A stretch of 64,000 bases of DNA from JAIBDK01 sp965261915 (GTDB lineage Bacteria; Pseudomonadota; Gammaproteobacteria; Arenicellales; Poriferihabitantaceae), in assembly GCA_965261915.1 (NCBI GenBank), contig CBDHDW010000013.1, positions 62,001 through 126,000 of the forward strand, read 5' to 3'. Positions 28,503 through 37,923 of the stretch are shown here, in pieces. The notes beneath the pieces are model-generated. The model did not search any database, was not told where the DNA came from, and saw only the letters and a program-made list of their open reading frames with translations. Position numbers and translations under genes: made by a program. The first letter of the stretch is position 1, and each line of letters begins with the position of its first letter.

Positions 28503-29465
28503 GTGCGATTCGCACGTATCATCTACATGAAAAATTTTCTGTTCACACTAGCAATGGTTTTGACAATGGTTCTGGGAACCATTCCTTATTCGATGGCCGA
28601 TTCAGACTCAGATATGAATGATCAGATGCTTGTAAAAATGCAAAATAATTATGCTGAATATTTGTCAAGAGAGAACAGAGACTTGCCATTTACATTGCAG
28701 TCACAGGATAAGGACGGTGAGATTCGAGCCAGTGTAAGAACGTTTATCTCCAATATTGAATTCAGTCAGTTTACTGATCGATTGTCCAATGTTTCGCAGT
28801 GGTGTGAGTTTATTCCGTTGCACTTGAACATTAAAGCCTGCGGATACTCGACCGATAACGATCAGTTGCGGTTAGATTTTTTTGTCGGAGCCAAAGGCTA
28901 CATGACACCGGACGAAGCACAGATATTGGCATTTCGTGTAAATGTTCTCGAACATCCGAATTTGTTTGAAATGGGATTTACCGCATCCAAGGGCCCGTTT
29001 GGAAGTTCTAACTATTGGCTCGATTTCCGAGCGATTGCAGTCGATCACGGTGTCTATTTGGAGTTTGATCTATCGAGTCGGCCGGGATTTATTTCTAGTT
29101 TGGCAAAGATCTATTTCGCAACAGTCGGCTCAGGAAAAGTGGGGTTTTCAACTCTGGGCAAAGACCGATCAGGGCGAGTTCGATATGTAAAGGGGCAACG
29201 TGCAGGCGCAGAGCGCAATATTGTGCGCTATCTGCTATCGATCAAAACCTACTTCGAGACAATACAATGGGAGGATCAACCAGATATCTACGAACGCAGA
29301 TTAAATTACTGGTTTGATCGCACTGAACAGCATAAGCGGCAGCTTAACGAGATGAACAAAGAGGTGTATATGGATATCAAGTTGCGGGAAAGGGGCAATC
29401 AATTGCAATTAATCGATTCGATCAACAATAACTTTGTTCCAGGCTTGAATACTGACAGTCAATAG
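28503..29465 (+). CDS. Secreted protein of unknown function
   Basis: 320 residues from a GTG preceded by AAGGA, or 312 from the ATG at 28527, which begins right at the signal peptide (MKNFLFTLAMVLTMVLGTIPYSMA). The mature protein has no motif I recognise. It contains two cysteines (WCEF and IKACGYS), a central YWLDFRAIAVDHGVYLEFDLSSR segment, and a charged helical C-terminus with many Arg, Glu and Gln residues. It stands alone between a divergent DMT transporter and an SDR-like gene. Periplasmic location is inferred from the signal peptide. Confidence 0.8.
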   Translation: MRFARIIYMKNFLFTLAMVLTMVLGTIPYSMADSDSDMNDQMLVKMQNNYAEYLSRENRDLPFTLQSQDKDGEIRASVRTFISNIEFSQFTDRLSNVSQWCEFIPLHLNIKACGYSTDNDQLRLDFFVGAKGYMTPDEAQILAFRVNVLEHPNLFEMGFTASKGPFGSSNYWLDFRAIAVDHGVYLEFDLSSRPGFISSLAKIYFATVGSGKVGFSTLGKDRSGRVRYVKGQRAGAERNIVRYLLSIKTYFETIQWEDQPDIYERRLNYWFDRTEQHKRQLNEMNKEVYMDIKLRERGNQLQLIDSINNNFVPGLNTDSQ

Positions 29466-29621
29466 CACCCAGGCTCTAGCACTCAGCCAATAACGTTACG
29501 AGATGCCCAGTTTCCGACATTAAGAAACTTTAATCAAGTGTTAACGCTCTCTTAATGTATTTTGGATTGCGAATCTTTACTATCCATTCTACGCAATATA
29601 TTGAGTGATAGAGAGACAGTA

Positions 29622-30365
29622 ATGGGTTCGCCGCTTTCCAATGGGAAAATAGTTGTTTTCGGAATTGATAATCAATTTGGCGAAGAAGTTGTTGCTGGCC
29701 TTGCTTCGGATGGGCACTCTCTTGTTTTGTGCGGTGATAACAGCGTTCGTCATCAAAAACTGACCAGCCGCTATGGTAAATCGGTTAAAGGATTTTGCGA
29801 TCAGGGCCAGGCAGATTATCGAAAGCAGGTCCAAGTACAGATTGAATCCCTGGGAAGTCTGGATGCGGCTGTATTTTTAATTAATCCATCTCGTCGCTGC
29901 GGCTTTTTCCAATTGGCGGATTCGGAGATAACCGATACCTTTACCCGAAATTTTATTCACCCGGTTCTAATGCTGAAGAGTATCTTTCCGTACCTGAAGA
30001 AGAACAAACACTGCAAAGTCATTTTTATTGATACCAGTGCATTCATGCCTTCGTTGGCGGTAACTGACCAGGAGATTGAGTTGACCGTCGGTGCAGGTAT
30101 TGAACTGCAATCCGCATCTTCATCCGCAATAGAAGCATTTTGTCAGTCGGTACAGGCTGAAATGGCGGAAAAAGGTGTCGATGTCAGGGCGATAACCAAC
30201 CCAGCACAGTTGACCATTAAGACGCAATCGCCGAAAGATGACAGCTATATGGCTTATGGCTCAGAGATGGCAAACAAAATACAGCAGGTCATGCGTTCTT
30301 CCGAGCGCTACTCAGGAATGGGTGCGTCTACTGAATCTCCATTAATTGCTCGTACATTTCATTGA
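29622..30365 (+). CDS. SDR-fold protein lacking the YxxxK catalytic pair
   Basis: 247 residues from the ATG at 29622. The order of elements is that of short-chain dehydrogenases: a beta-alpha-beta start (KIVVFGIDNQFGEEVVAGLA), VFLINPS in place of the NNAG region, a strand ending FIDTSAF, then LQSASSSAIEAFCQSVQAEMAEKGVDVRAI. In active SDRs the last segment reads YSASKxAxEAF; here Tyr is Gln and Lys is Ser. The glycine motif is also poor (FGIDNQFG). It is therefore probably a non-catalytic relative. Its last 7 bases overlap the convergent DM13 gene. Confidence 0.7.
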   Translation: MGSPLSNGKIVVFGIDNQFGEEVVAGLASDGHSLVLCGDNSVRHQKLTSRYGKSVKGFCDQGQADYRKQVQVQIESLGSLDAAVFLINPSRRCGFFQLADSEITDTFTRNFIHPVLMLKSIFPYLKKNKHCKVIFIDTSAFMPSLAVTDQEIELTVGAGIELQSASSSAIEAFCQSVQAEMAEKGVDVRAITNPAQLTIKTQSPKDDSYMAYGSEMANKIQQVMRSSERYSGMGASTESPLIARTFH

Positions 30366-30787
30366 TGAATATCCGAACCTCCCCACAGGTGAGCATACTT
30401 TTCACAATGGATCACAACCGACTTAAAGCTATCAAGTATTAATTCATTGGGTATTTGATATTCCTGGGCGCCCTCACTTGACTGAAGGGCGCCTATTTTT
30501 ATGGAGCTTTGATCCACGTTGGAACCATCCAACTGATTAATTCTGGTTTTCGAAAGGTAGACCTTAAGATCCGGACCGCTTCGGGTTTTGAAATTATTAT
30601 CAAAAATGATAAAGCGGTTTCCTTCGCGTTCGACAATTTGCCATTCTCCGGCAATATCGTATCCCCGATTTGTCCAGCTTCCGCCAGCGAGAATGTCGGA
30701 TGAGTCTGCGATTGCAGCCCTGAAAAGAACGATGAAAAGGGAAGCCGCAATAATCCAGATTCGTCGTTGATTTATTCGTGTTGGCAT
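30359..30787 (-). CDS. DM13-domain protein, exported
   Basis: 142 residues. The signal sequence IWIIAASLFIVLFRAAIA is followed by a DM13 domain covering the rest: LAGGSWTNRGYDIAGEWQIVEREGNRFIIFDNNFKTRSGPDLKVYLSK, ending with VIHCEKYAHLWGGSDI. DM13 domains have been proposed as extracytoplasmic electron-transfer or protein-interaction modules with one conserved Cys (here in IHCEKY). Its role here is unknown. Tail-to-tail overlap with the preceding SDR-like gene. Confidence 0.82.
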   Translation of the reverse strand: MPTRINQRRIWIIAASLFIVLFRAAIADSSDILAGGSWTNRGYDIAGEWQIVEREGNRFIIFDNNFKTRSGPDLKVYLSKTRINQLDGSNVDQSSIKIGALQSSEGAQEYQIPNELILDSFKSVVIHCEKYAHLWGGSDIHQ

Positions 30788-30962
30788 TGGATCTGAGTTG
30801 ATGTCCGTTGATTATGTGGTAGACCAGGAGCCGTTATTGAAGTTCATTGAAACAGGAAGCTCGCCGAAATTTTAGCTTGTTCGGAAAGTAACAAAGAGGT
30901 ATTTGGAAAATGCTTGTTCTCGATTACTATAGACGTTTGGAAATAGTCCTACCCGATCGTCC

Positions 30963-32330
30963 ATGAGCACTTCCCCGTCACTAACACTCGCAGAATTTGC
31001 ATCCTCTCTTCGTTTTAACGATATTCCTGATAGCGTCGTTAAGCGCACTCAATGGCTTTTCCTCGACTGGTACGCTTCTGCCTTGTGCGGTTCCTCGGCA
31101 AAGAGTGTTTGCGCAATCCGTCGATTTGCACAGGATGCTGGGCCTGATTCAGGGCCGTGTAAAATATTAGGTACTGATTTATCAAGTTCTGCTTATTTCG
31201 CCGCGATGGTGAACGGTGCCGCGTCCCACGTTGTAGAGCAGGACGATTTGCATAACGCATCGATTTTTCATCCGGCAACAGTGGTTTTCCCACCCATTTT
31301 TGCATTGGCGCAGCAGGATAATACTATTAGCGGCAAAGATTTTCTTACTGCGGCGATCGTTGGATATGAGACCGGCATTCGCGTTGGTGAGTATCTCGGT
31401 GCGGCGCACTACAAAGTTTTTCATATGACCGCAACAGCAGGCACAGTGGCGTCAGCAATGGCTTGCGCCAATATCTTAAAACTTGATCTGAATACGACTC
31501 TCCATGCACTGGGATCAGCCGGGACACAAGCTGCCGGATTGTGGGAATTCCTGAAAGATGCAGCGGACTCAAAGCAATTACATACTGCAAAAGCGAGTTC
31601 AGATGGAATGCTGGCGGCCCTTACTGCGAAAAATGGTTTAACCGCGGCAAGTCAGATACTGGAAGGTGAGAAGGGCATGGCGGCCGGAATGCGGTCAACT
31701 CAGCGCCCGGACGTGATTTCCGGCCGATTAAAAGAGCGCTGGGGGGTAATAGAAACCTCTTTTAAATACCATGCATCCTGCCGGCATACCCACCCTGCGG
31801 CTGATGCACTGCTAACGCTATGCGTAAAGCACGATCTGAGCGCAGGCGAAATTGCGAAAATCGATGTGTTTGTTTATCAGGCAGCTAAGGATGTATTGGG
31901 AGCCGTGGAGGTTCCTGAAACCATTCATCAATCGAAATTTTCAATGGGGTTTGTTCTGGCGCTAATTGCAATTCATCGAAAGGCAGGGGTTGAGGAATTT
32001 TCCAATGATGCAATTGAAGATGCTGCAGTATCAAATTTGCGCTCAAAAACCACCATGTATGTTGATGAAGAGATTGAAGCAAAATATCCTGTGAGTTGGG
32101 GTTCACGGGTCGAAGTTACGCTATCGAATGGAGAAATATTGGCCGAATTTACCGAGTCCCCAAAAGGGGATCCAGATAATATGCTGAGCCAGCAAGAGCT
32201 TGAGGACAAGGTTTATCGTCTGGCGGAGTTTTCTGAAGTTTGTGGGAAAGATGAAATGCGTGACGTCATCGACGTGATCTGGAGATTGCCCGAAGCACCA
32301 TCATTTTCGAAGCACACTCGAAAATTTTAG
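30963..32330 (+). CDS. MmgE/PrpD family protein (2-methylcitrate dehydratase-like)
   Basis: 455 residues covering the whole family: LAEFASSLRFNDIPDSVVKRTQWLFLDWYAS at the start, NGAASHVVEQDDLHNASIFHPATVVFPP with the conserved His-rich substrate loop, KAGVEEFSNDAIEDAA in the lid domain, and SFKYHASCRHTHPAADALL. Members dehydrate or decarboxylate tricarboxylic acids (methylcitrate, cis-aconitate). Without prpB or prpC neighbours the substrate is open. Short leader; no partner gene in the same direction. Confidence 0.88.
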   Translation: MSTSPSLTLAEFASSLRFNDIPDSVVKRTQWLFLDWYASALCGSSAKSVCAIRRFAQDAGPDSGPCKILGTDLSSSAYFAAMVNGAASHVVEQDDLHNASIFHPATVVFPPIFALAQQDNTISGKDFLTAAIVGYETGIRVGEYLGAAHYKVFHMTATAGTVASAMACANILKLDLNTTLHALGSAGTQAAGLWEFLKDAADSKQLHTAKASSDGMLAALTAKNGLTAASQILEGEKGMAAGMRSTQRPDVISGRLKERWGVIETSFKYHASCRHTHPAADALLTLCVKHDLSAGEIAKIDVFVYQAAKDVLGAVEVPETIHQSKFSMGFVLALIAIHRKAGVEEFSNDAIEDAAVSNLRSKTTMYVDEEIEAKYPVSWGSRVEVTLSNGEILAEFTESPKGDPDNMLSQQELEDKVYRLAEFSEVCGKDEMRDVIDVIWRLPEAPSFSKHTRKF

Positions 32331-32433
32331 TGTTGCATAATGGCTGTTTTATCATTCGGGAAATCGCTGTAAATAGCCCTGAAATATTTTCAGAAATTTA
32401 TAAAATTGTTGCAATATCGGCTATTGGTTCTGA

Positions 32434-32619
32434 CGATTTTCGGACCTGTATCATAAAAAGAAGCGTGGAATCTGGTTTGGCGTTTTGGAGTCGCAAAAAG
32501 GATCATCAGAAGAAGAGATAGAAGCACCGAATGCCACTGTTCCAAAACAGCTTGTCGTTGAATTGAAAGAGATCGGGGATGATGCTCTTGAAATAGACGA
32601 AGACCTGGAAGATGTATAG
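32434..32619 (+). other. Open frame for a short acidic C-terminus, no start codon
   Basis: A 61-codon open frame ends at TAG 32617-32619, one base before the convergent transglutaminase gene ends. It encodes KRGIWFGVLESQK followed by an acidic, protein-like tail (LVVELKEIGDDALEIDEDLEDV). No ATG or GTG is in the frame; only CTG at 32446 could start it. It may be the end of a gene that lost its front, or chance. Confidence 0.25.
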
Positions 32620-34695
32620 CTAGGACCCACTGGCAATAATTCGTAAATCAGTCTGCTTCATCAACTTGTTGAATTGTTTTATTCTTGATTCAAGCTCAAT
32701 AGCCATTGCGTTGTCTGGTTTGTTGCTGTATTGAACGTCACTATAAAGTTGATTAATGACACAGAATTCGGCAATGAATTCTGTGCTACGACCCGAGGAT
32801 GTTGCAGGCTCATGATCAGGCAGTAATTTTACGATTCGACGACAGTAGTCCATCGAACTTTCGTGATGAAGTTTTTCCATTCCGAGGGTTGCCAGTTTGC
32901 TGCACCACTCCTGATAGGCCTTGATATGTTTTGCCTGGGGAAGGCGTTCCCTGAAAAAGAATACAATCGCAATTACGGTAAGCACCAGGATGGCGAATAA
33001 AAACGCCAAACCAATCAACCGAACCGGATCAAAATTACCCAATCCCATATAGTCGAGCAGTTTTTGCTGGCGTAAATGATCATATCCCACAAACCATCGA
33101 TTCCACTGGACTTTTGCGAGCGCGGAAAACCAACGTGCTTCCTGTATTAAGTTTTCAAACCAGCTCAGATTGTATGACGCAAAACTGACTTTGCCATTTT
33201 GATTGAAGCTCTCTAAAAAATTGATCGCATTATTAATTCTTTCTGGTGCGATAGCGGCAGTGGGGTCTATACGGGACCATCCGTTTTCCTCACTCCAGTA
33301 TTCGGACCAGGCGTGGGCATCTGACTGTCTTACGGTAATCTGGTTTGCGCGGGGATTTAATTCACCACCAAGATATCCCACTACTACACGCGCAGGGATG
33401 CCGGCACCGCGCATCAATGTTGTAAAGCTCGCAGCGTAATGTTCACAAAACCCCTCGCGTGATTGAAAAAGAAACTCATCCACCGGGTTGTCACTAAAAA
33501 GCCTTGCCGGTCTCAGTGTGTAACTAAAAGGCTGTTCACCAAAATATCTGAGAAACTGGTTTGCAATTTCTTTAGCTCTGACATGTCCGTTTACGCTGAC
33601 TTCAGATACGTTTCTATCGATTAATTCCCGCATTCTGGGTGTAATCAACCTGGGTTCGATTTCAGTCCCTAATATTCTAAGCTGGTCGTTTATGGTGAAA
33701 TCCTGATACTGGAGAAAAGACTGTACGGAATACCCAGCAAACTTTTTGGAGTTTGGCGATCTTTTTAGATAACCATCGACTGTCAGTTTGGTGCGAGTGG
33801 GTGCATTTGCGACCGTATCGAGAATGTATAACCATTTTCCTCTGTTGTTATCGAGGTTAATGTCATAGTGGTAGGGCGGACCGCTGGTTCTGATATTCCT
33901 TTGTTGATGCTGCAGGTTCCTGTTCTGTCGCCAGGTTTTTCCATCGGTTGACCAAAGAACGCCGGCTCGCCAGTAGCGCGCCCATTTTGGTGGGATAGAC
34001 TGGTTTGCAAATGTTGCGGTAAATGCAATTTCTTCTGACTCAACGAGATTGGAAACAGTGCCCATGGACATGATGTCGCTCATTCCGGTTGTGCTGGTTG
34101 ACGAAGGGGACTGCAGCAGCCAGAGCGAACCGGCGAATCTTGGAAACAGGAAAAACAGGATTAATGCGAATGGTATGGCTTGTATTGCCATTCTTAGCAT
34201 CAGTCTCAGATCCGAGCGCAGAAACCGTTCGGGGTTAACATGACTGATTTGGATTAGCATCCAGATCGTTGCAAGAACAATGGTAAAAAGGTAGACAACC
34301 AATATCAGATTCGGAAAGTACAGGAAGTGGGTTACGACAACAAAAAATCCGAGGAACAGGACAATTCTTAAATCGCGTCGTGTTCGTGATTCAAGAATCT
34401 TCAAACCCAATAGTACGATTAAAAAACTCACTCCAGGATCACGACCGAGCGGTATCCCATAGTGCCAGGCAGAATTGGAAAAGAATAGAATCGCACACGC
34501 CAGAATGCCCCATCGCCTTGACAACCATGGAGCCACGGTTGCGGATGCGAATTTTATTGCTATAAGGGCAAGAAATGAAATCATCACACTGGCGCGGATG
34601 TTGAAAAAATGCGGTAAAACGGCAATCCCCAAAATAAGGGTGCTGTAAAACAACAGTTGATTGCCTGCCGGCTGGTTATCCAGTTTGTTTTTCAT
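32620..34695 (-). CDS. Membrane transglutaminase-like protein (TgpA/DUF3488 family)
   Basis: 691 residues. The N-terminal block has about six or seven hydrophobic helices (DUF3488/TgpA-N), then a periplasmic transglutaminase core. The catalytic triad is visible as Cys in SREGFCEHYAASFTTLMRGAGIPARVVVGY, His in SDAHAWSEYW and Asp in WSRIDPTAAI. A last helix near residue 560 and a cytoplasmic tail follow. It is the third gene of a MoxR-DUF58-TgpA operon, overlapping DUF58 by 4 bases. In Pseudomonas the homologue is essential, and the family is thought to act in envelope protein cross-linking or processing. Confidence 0.92.
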   Translation of the reverse strand: MKNKLDNQPAGNQLLFYSTLILGIAVLPHFFNIRASVMISFLALIAIKFASATVAPWLSRRWGILACAILFFSNSAWHYGIPLGRDPGVSFLIVLLGLKILESRTRRDLRIVLFLGFFVVVTHFLYFPNLILVVYLFTIVLATIWMLIQISHVNPERFLRSDLRLMLRMAIQAIPFALILFFLFPRFAGSLWLLQSPSSTSTTGMSDIMSMGTVSNLVESEEIAFTATFANQSIPPKWARYWRAGVLWSTDGKTWRQNRNLQHQQRNIRTSGPPYHYDINLDNNRGKWLYILDTVANAPTRTKLTVDGYLKRSPNSKKFAGYSVQSFLQYQDFTINDQLRILGTEIEPRLITPRMRELIDRNVSEVSVNGHVRAKEIANQFLRYFGEQPFSYTLRPARLFSDNPVDEFLFQSREGFCEHYAASFTTLMRGAGIPARVVVGYLGGELNPRANQITVRQSDAHAWSEYWSEENGWSRIDPTAAIAPERINNAINFLESFNQNGKVSFASYNLSWFENLIQEARWFSALAKVQWNRWFVGYDHLRQQKLLDYMGLGNFDPVRLIGLAFLFAILVLTVIAIVFFFRERLPQAKHIKAYQEWCSKLATLGMEKLHHESSMDYCRRIVKLLPDHEPATSSGRSTEFIAEFCVINQLYSDVQYSNKPDNAMAIELESRIKQFNKLMKQTDLRIIASGS

Positions 34696-35684
34696 TTCTG
34701 GAATAACGCCAGAGCAGTCAAACAGGATTGACGATGTTGCATGCCGCTGTCTGGTTCTATTTTAGAATCCGGTAATTCCAGACCAAACCGGATGTCCTGA
34801 TCTGCAAGCTGGATGACTGCCCTGCATAGAATTGACAATGTGGTTTCGATATCTGTTGATTTCACCTGGCCCCACTTCAACCAGATATCATGCTGCCTGG
34901 GTTCTCGAAAAAGTTTCGTTAGTTTCCCTTTTCCTCTGGCCAGCGCATTCCAATCGATTCTTTTGAAGCTGTCAGTGGGTTGATGTTCTCTGTGGCCGAA
35001 GAAGTCAGTGTCGTCGGATTGTTGAGATTGATCGAATTGATCGAAAAACGAACCGACAAACAGATCCTCAAGCGGAATATTATGCTCAATGGGTTTTGGG
35101 TAGATAATACAAAATTGCGAGGTTTCGAAATAGGCCCAGCAGTAAAACAGTCCGGTTGGAAAATAACTAAACACGGTCCAGCGCTGAGGCGTTAAGTAGC
35201 CGCGATTGCGCGCCAGGCTGCTGCATAATATTTGTTCCTGGCTATTTTGGGGGAGATCAAGCAGGCTTGGATGTTCGTCAATGACAATCTGTAAAGCCGA
35301 ACGGTTGTTTGGGCGATCATTGTGAAGGGTAAGCGCGAATTTGGCTGTCTCACCGCAGAATACGGGTGCTACAGAGCCACTGGTCATTTCAAGTCTGGAC
35401 AGATTTCTCCAGCTTTGCAGCATCGTTGCAAGGCCGATACCGCACAATAAAAATGTGAGGACAAAACCAAGGTTGATTGCATAGTTATTGGATCCTACCA
35501 GCATGGCAATGAGCATCGCGGTATATACCAGTCCAAACCGTGTCGGAATGATATAGATTTGTCTCGGTGTGATGGATATCCGTCCAGAAGAATCTACTTC
35601 GGCCGTACGCTTAAACGGCTTTGATAGAAAGGCTGGCAGACCGCTAGGGAACGGCGACTTGATGGATAATGTCTTGCTCGGCAT
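34692..35684 (-). CDS. DUF58 domain protein
   Basis: 330 residues with two N-terminal membrane helices (IIPTRFGLVYTAMLIAMLVGS and GFVLTFLLCGIGLATMLQSW), then a DUF58 (von Willebrand A-like) region marked by REHQPTDSFKRIDWNALARGKGKLTKLFREP. It starts inside the MoxR gene (overlap of 41 bases) and overlaps the transglutaminase start, so the three are made together. Such proteins are thought to be client or adaptor partners of the MoxR ATPase. Confidence 0.9.
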   Translation of the reverse strand: MPSKTLSIKSPFPSGLPAFLSKPFKRTAEVDSSGRISITPRQIYIIPTRFGLVYTAMLIAMLVGSNNYAINLGFVLTFLLCGIGLATMLQSWRNLSRLEMTSGSVAPVFCGETAKFALTLHNDRPNNRSALQIVIDEHPSLLDLPQNSQEQILCSSLARNRGYLTPQRWTVFSYFPTGLFYCWAYFETSQFCIIYPKPIEHNIPLEDLFVGSFFDQFDQSQQSDDTDFFGHREHQPTDSFKRIDWNALARGKGKLTKLFREPRQHDIWLKWGQVKSTDIETTLSILCRAVIQLADQDIRFGLELPDSKIEPDSGMQHRQSCLTALALFQK

Positions 35685-36555
35685 CGATTTTGCCGCTGGC
35701 AGCGCGTAGATGATGAATGGTTGAAGGAAGAATTGTTTGAATATCTTCAGGTAATACGTGCTCCCGACCGTCTATCATTGCCCAGGACTGCGCGGCGCGC
35801 AGTAAACCCATACCGGCACGAGGAGAGTATCCGGTTATCATTTGATCGCTGGTGCGGGTGAAATGGATGATGTTTTGCAGGTAATCCAGAATTGCTTCCG
35901 AGGTATGTATCTGTTTTGCCTGCATTTGAATTTCTTTTAGCTGGGATATCTCCAGAACAGGCGTAACCGATTCGAGCAGTGTCCTTGGATTTACACCTTG
36001 TAAGATTTCACGCTCTGACAAGCGATCAGGATATCCAAGTTCGATGGAGAGCATGAATCGATCGAGTTGTGACTCAGGCAGCGCAAATGTACCAACCTGT
36101 TCTAACGGGTTTTGTGTTGCAATGACGAAAAATGGATCGGGGAGTGCCCAGGGTTTGCCTTCGATTGAAACCTGCCTTTCTTCCATGGCTTCAAGCAACG
36201 CACTTTGGGATTTGGGTGTTGCTCGATTGATTTCATCGGCTAATATGATTTGTCCAAAGATAGGGCCTGGGTGAAACTCGAAACTGGAAGAGGATTGGTT
36301 AAAAACGGATACGCCGGTTATATCAGCGGGTAAGAGATCGCTGGTAAACTGAATTCGTTGAAAGTTGAGACCGAGAAGTTTGGCGAGCAGCTGTGCCAGT
36401 GTGGTTTTACCCACTCCAGGCAAATCATTGATCAACAGGTGGCCATTTGCAAATATTGATGCGAAGGCTAGTTTCAGATTGAACTCTTTACCCAATAGAA
36501 TGGTATTTCCACTCCCGATCAGTTTATCAATAACCGGTTTGTATTGTTTTGACAT
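35644..36555 (-). CDS. MoxR-family AAA+ ATPase
   Basis: 303 residues, the normal size of MoxR chaperone-like ATPases. Walker A is GVGKTTLAQLLA, Walker B ILADEINRATPKSQSALLEAMEE, sensor 1 VIATQNPLEQVGTFALPESQLDRF, and the C-terminal lid has sensor 2 in GYSPRAGMGLLRAAQSWA. It is first gene of the operon with DUF58 and the transglutaminase-like protein. It probably supports folding or activation of the DUF58 partner. Confidence 0.94.
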   Translation of the reverse strand: MSKQYKPVIDKLIGSGNTILLGKEFNLKLAFASIFANGHLLINDLPGVGKTTLAQLLAKLLGLNFQRIQFTSDLLPADITGVSVFNQSSSSFEFHPGPIFGQIILADEINRATPKSQSALLEAMEERQVSIEGKPWALPDPFFVIATQNPLEQVGTFALPESQLDRFMLSIELGYPDRLSEREILQGVNPRTLLESVTPVLEISQLKEIQMQAKQIHTSEAILDYLQNIIHFTRTSDQMITGYSPRAGMGLLRAAQSWAMIDGREHVLPEDIQTILPSTIHHLRAASGKIDAEQDIIHQVAVP

Positions 36556-36728
36556 CTATTTCCCCAAAAACATTTGCTTGACGGCAAGCGTAAAAACGCC
36601 GTTGCACACCGGCAGATACCTCACCCATACGGTTATTTAAATTCTAGCAAAAATAGAGTGCTGGATGATGGTTTAGTTCAAATACCTTTGATACCATCTC
36701 AGGTCAACAACTCTCCCGTCTTTAGCGA

Positions 36729-37907
36729 ATGAAATACTCCAGTCTCATTGACCGAATCTCTGGCGAAAGTGTCGATGCCTGGGATGTTCACTATGATGGT
36801 TTGGCGCGCCTCGAAGCGGGAGAAGATATTATCGTTTTAAGCATCGGTCAGGAAACTCACGAATTTACTCCAAGAGAAATTGTTGATTCAGCGATTGACA
36901 GTCTGAATTCAGGGCGTCACCACTATACGCCAGTCGAGGGTTTGCTGCCGTTACGCAAGGCAATCGCAAAACGTCATACTGAACTAACAGGTCAAATAGT
37001 CAATGAATCGAATTGCGCAGTGTTTGCTGGTGCCCAAAATGCTTTATTTGCCGCGTGTCAATGTGCCCTGGAAAGCGGTGATGAAGTAATCCTGATTGAA
37101 CCTTACTATACCACTTACCCGGCAACCGTAACCGCCTCTGGGGCGACCATAGTTGCGGTGCCCGTTAAAGCAGAAAACAATTTTCAAATCGATCCGGATG
37201 ACGTTATTTCTGCGATCACTCCGCGTACTCGAGCAATCGTACTGAATTCACCGAATAACCCGACCGGTGCGGTTTACACCCGCGAGCAATTTAAGCCATT
37301 GGTCGATAGCTGTGTTGAAAAACAAATCTGGCTAATCAATGATGAGGTTTATCAGGAAATACTGGTTGAGTCCGGTCGTGCTAGCCCAGCCAGCTTACCG
37401 GGTGCGGATCAGGTCTGTGTAACGGTTTCAAGCTTGTCAAAGTCTCATCGTATGACGGGCTGGCGCATAGGCTGGATTGTTGCATCTGAAGAATTTGTCG
37501 GGCATTTGAGGAATCTTTCCATGTGTATGGCTTATGGATTGCCGGAGTTCACTATGGACGCAGCCGTGACCGCGTTTGAGATTGGCACGCATACCGCGAA
37601 TGAGGTTCGAACCAATATGGATAGACGACGGGGTATTCTGGAACAGGAGTTGGAGGGTATTACCGGCCTTGACACTTACAGCTCTGTGGGTGGGATGTAT
37701 GTGGTTCTGGATGTTCGAAATCTTGGTGTATCCAGTCAGCAGTTTTCCAGGGATATGCTTGATCATTTTGATGTTTCCGTATTGGCGTGTGATGGATTCG
37801 GAGAGACCGGCCGGGGTTTGATCCGAATCAGTCTTTGTGCAACAGATGACAATATGAAGTTAGCCTGCCAGCGTATTCATCAATACGCGGCATCCCTCAA
37901 TTCATAA
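36729..37907 (+). CDS. Class I/II pyridoxal-phosphate aminotransferase
   Basis: 392 residues, fold-type I. Cofactor residues are seen in LNSPNNPTGAVYTREQF, LINDEVYQEIL (Asp and Tyr) and VSSLSKSHRMTGWRIGWIVA (Schiff-base Lys). The C-terminal RGLIRISLC supplies the substrate-carboxylate Arg. The closest functional groups are aspartate/aromatic/arginine-pyruvate transaminases; the amino donor cannot be told. Followed 17 bases later by the gutted dimethylglycine-dehydrogenase-like gene, perhaps once its operon partner. Confidence 0.88.
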   Translation: MKYSSLIDRISGESVDAWDVHYDGLARLEAGEDIIVLSIGQETHEFTPREIVDSAIDSLNSGRHHYTPVEGLLPLRKAIAKRHTELTGQIVNESNCAVFAGAQNALFAACQCALESGDEVILIEPYYTTYPATVTASGATIVAVPVKAENNFQIDPDDVISAITPRTRAIVLNSPNNPTGAVYTREQFKPLVDSCVEKQIWLINDEVYQEILVESGRASPASLPGADQVCVTVSSLSKSHRMTGWRIGWIVASEEFVGHLRNLSMCMAYGLPEFTMDAAVTAFEIGTHTANEVRTNMDRRRGILEQELEGITGLDTYSSVGGMYVVLDVRNLGVSSQQFSRDMLDHFDVSVLACDGFGETGRGLIRISLCATDDNMKLACQRIHQYAASLNS

Positions 37908-37923
37908 CGACAAAGATTAGCAG

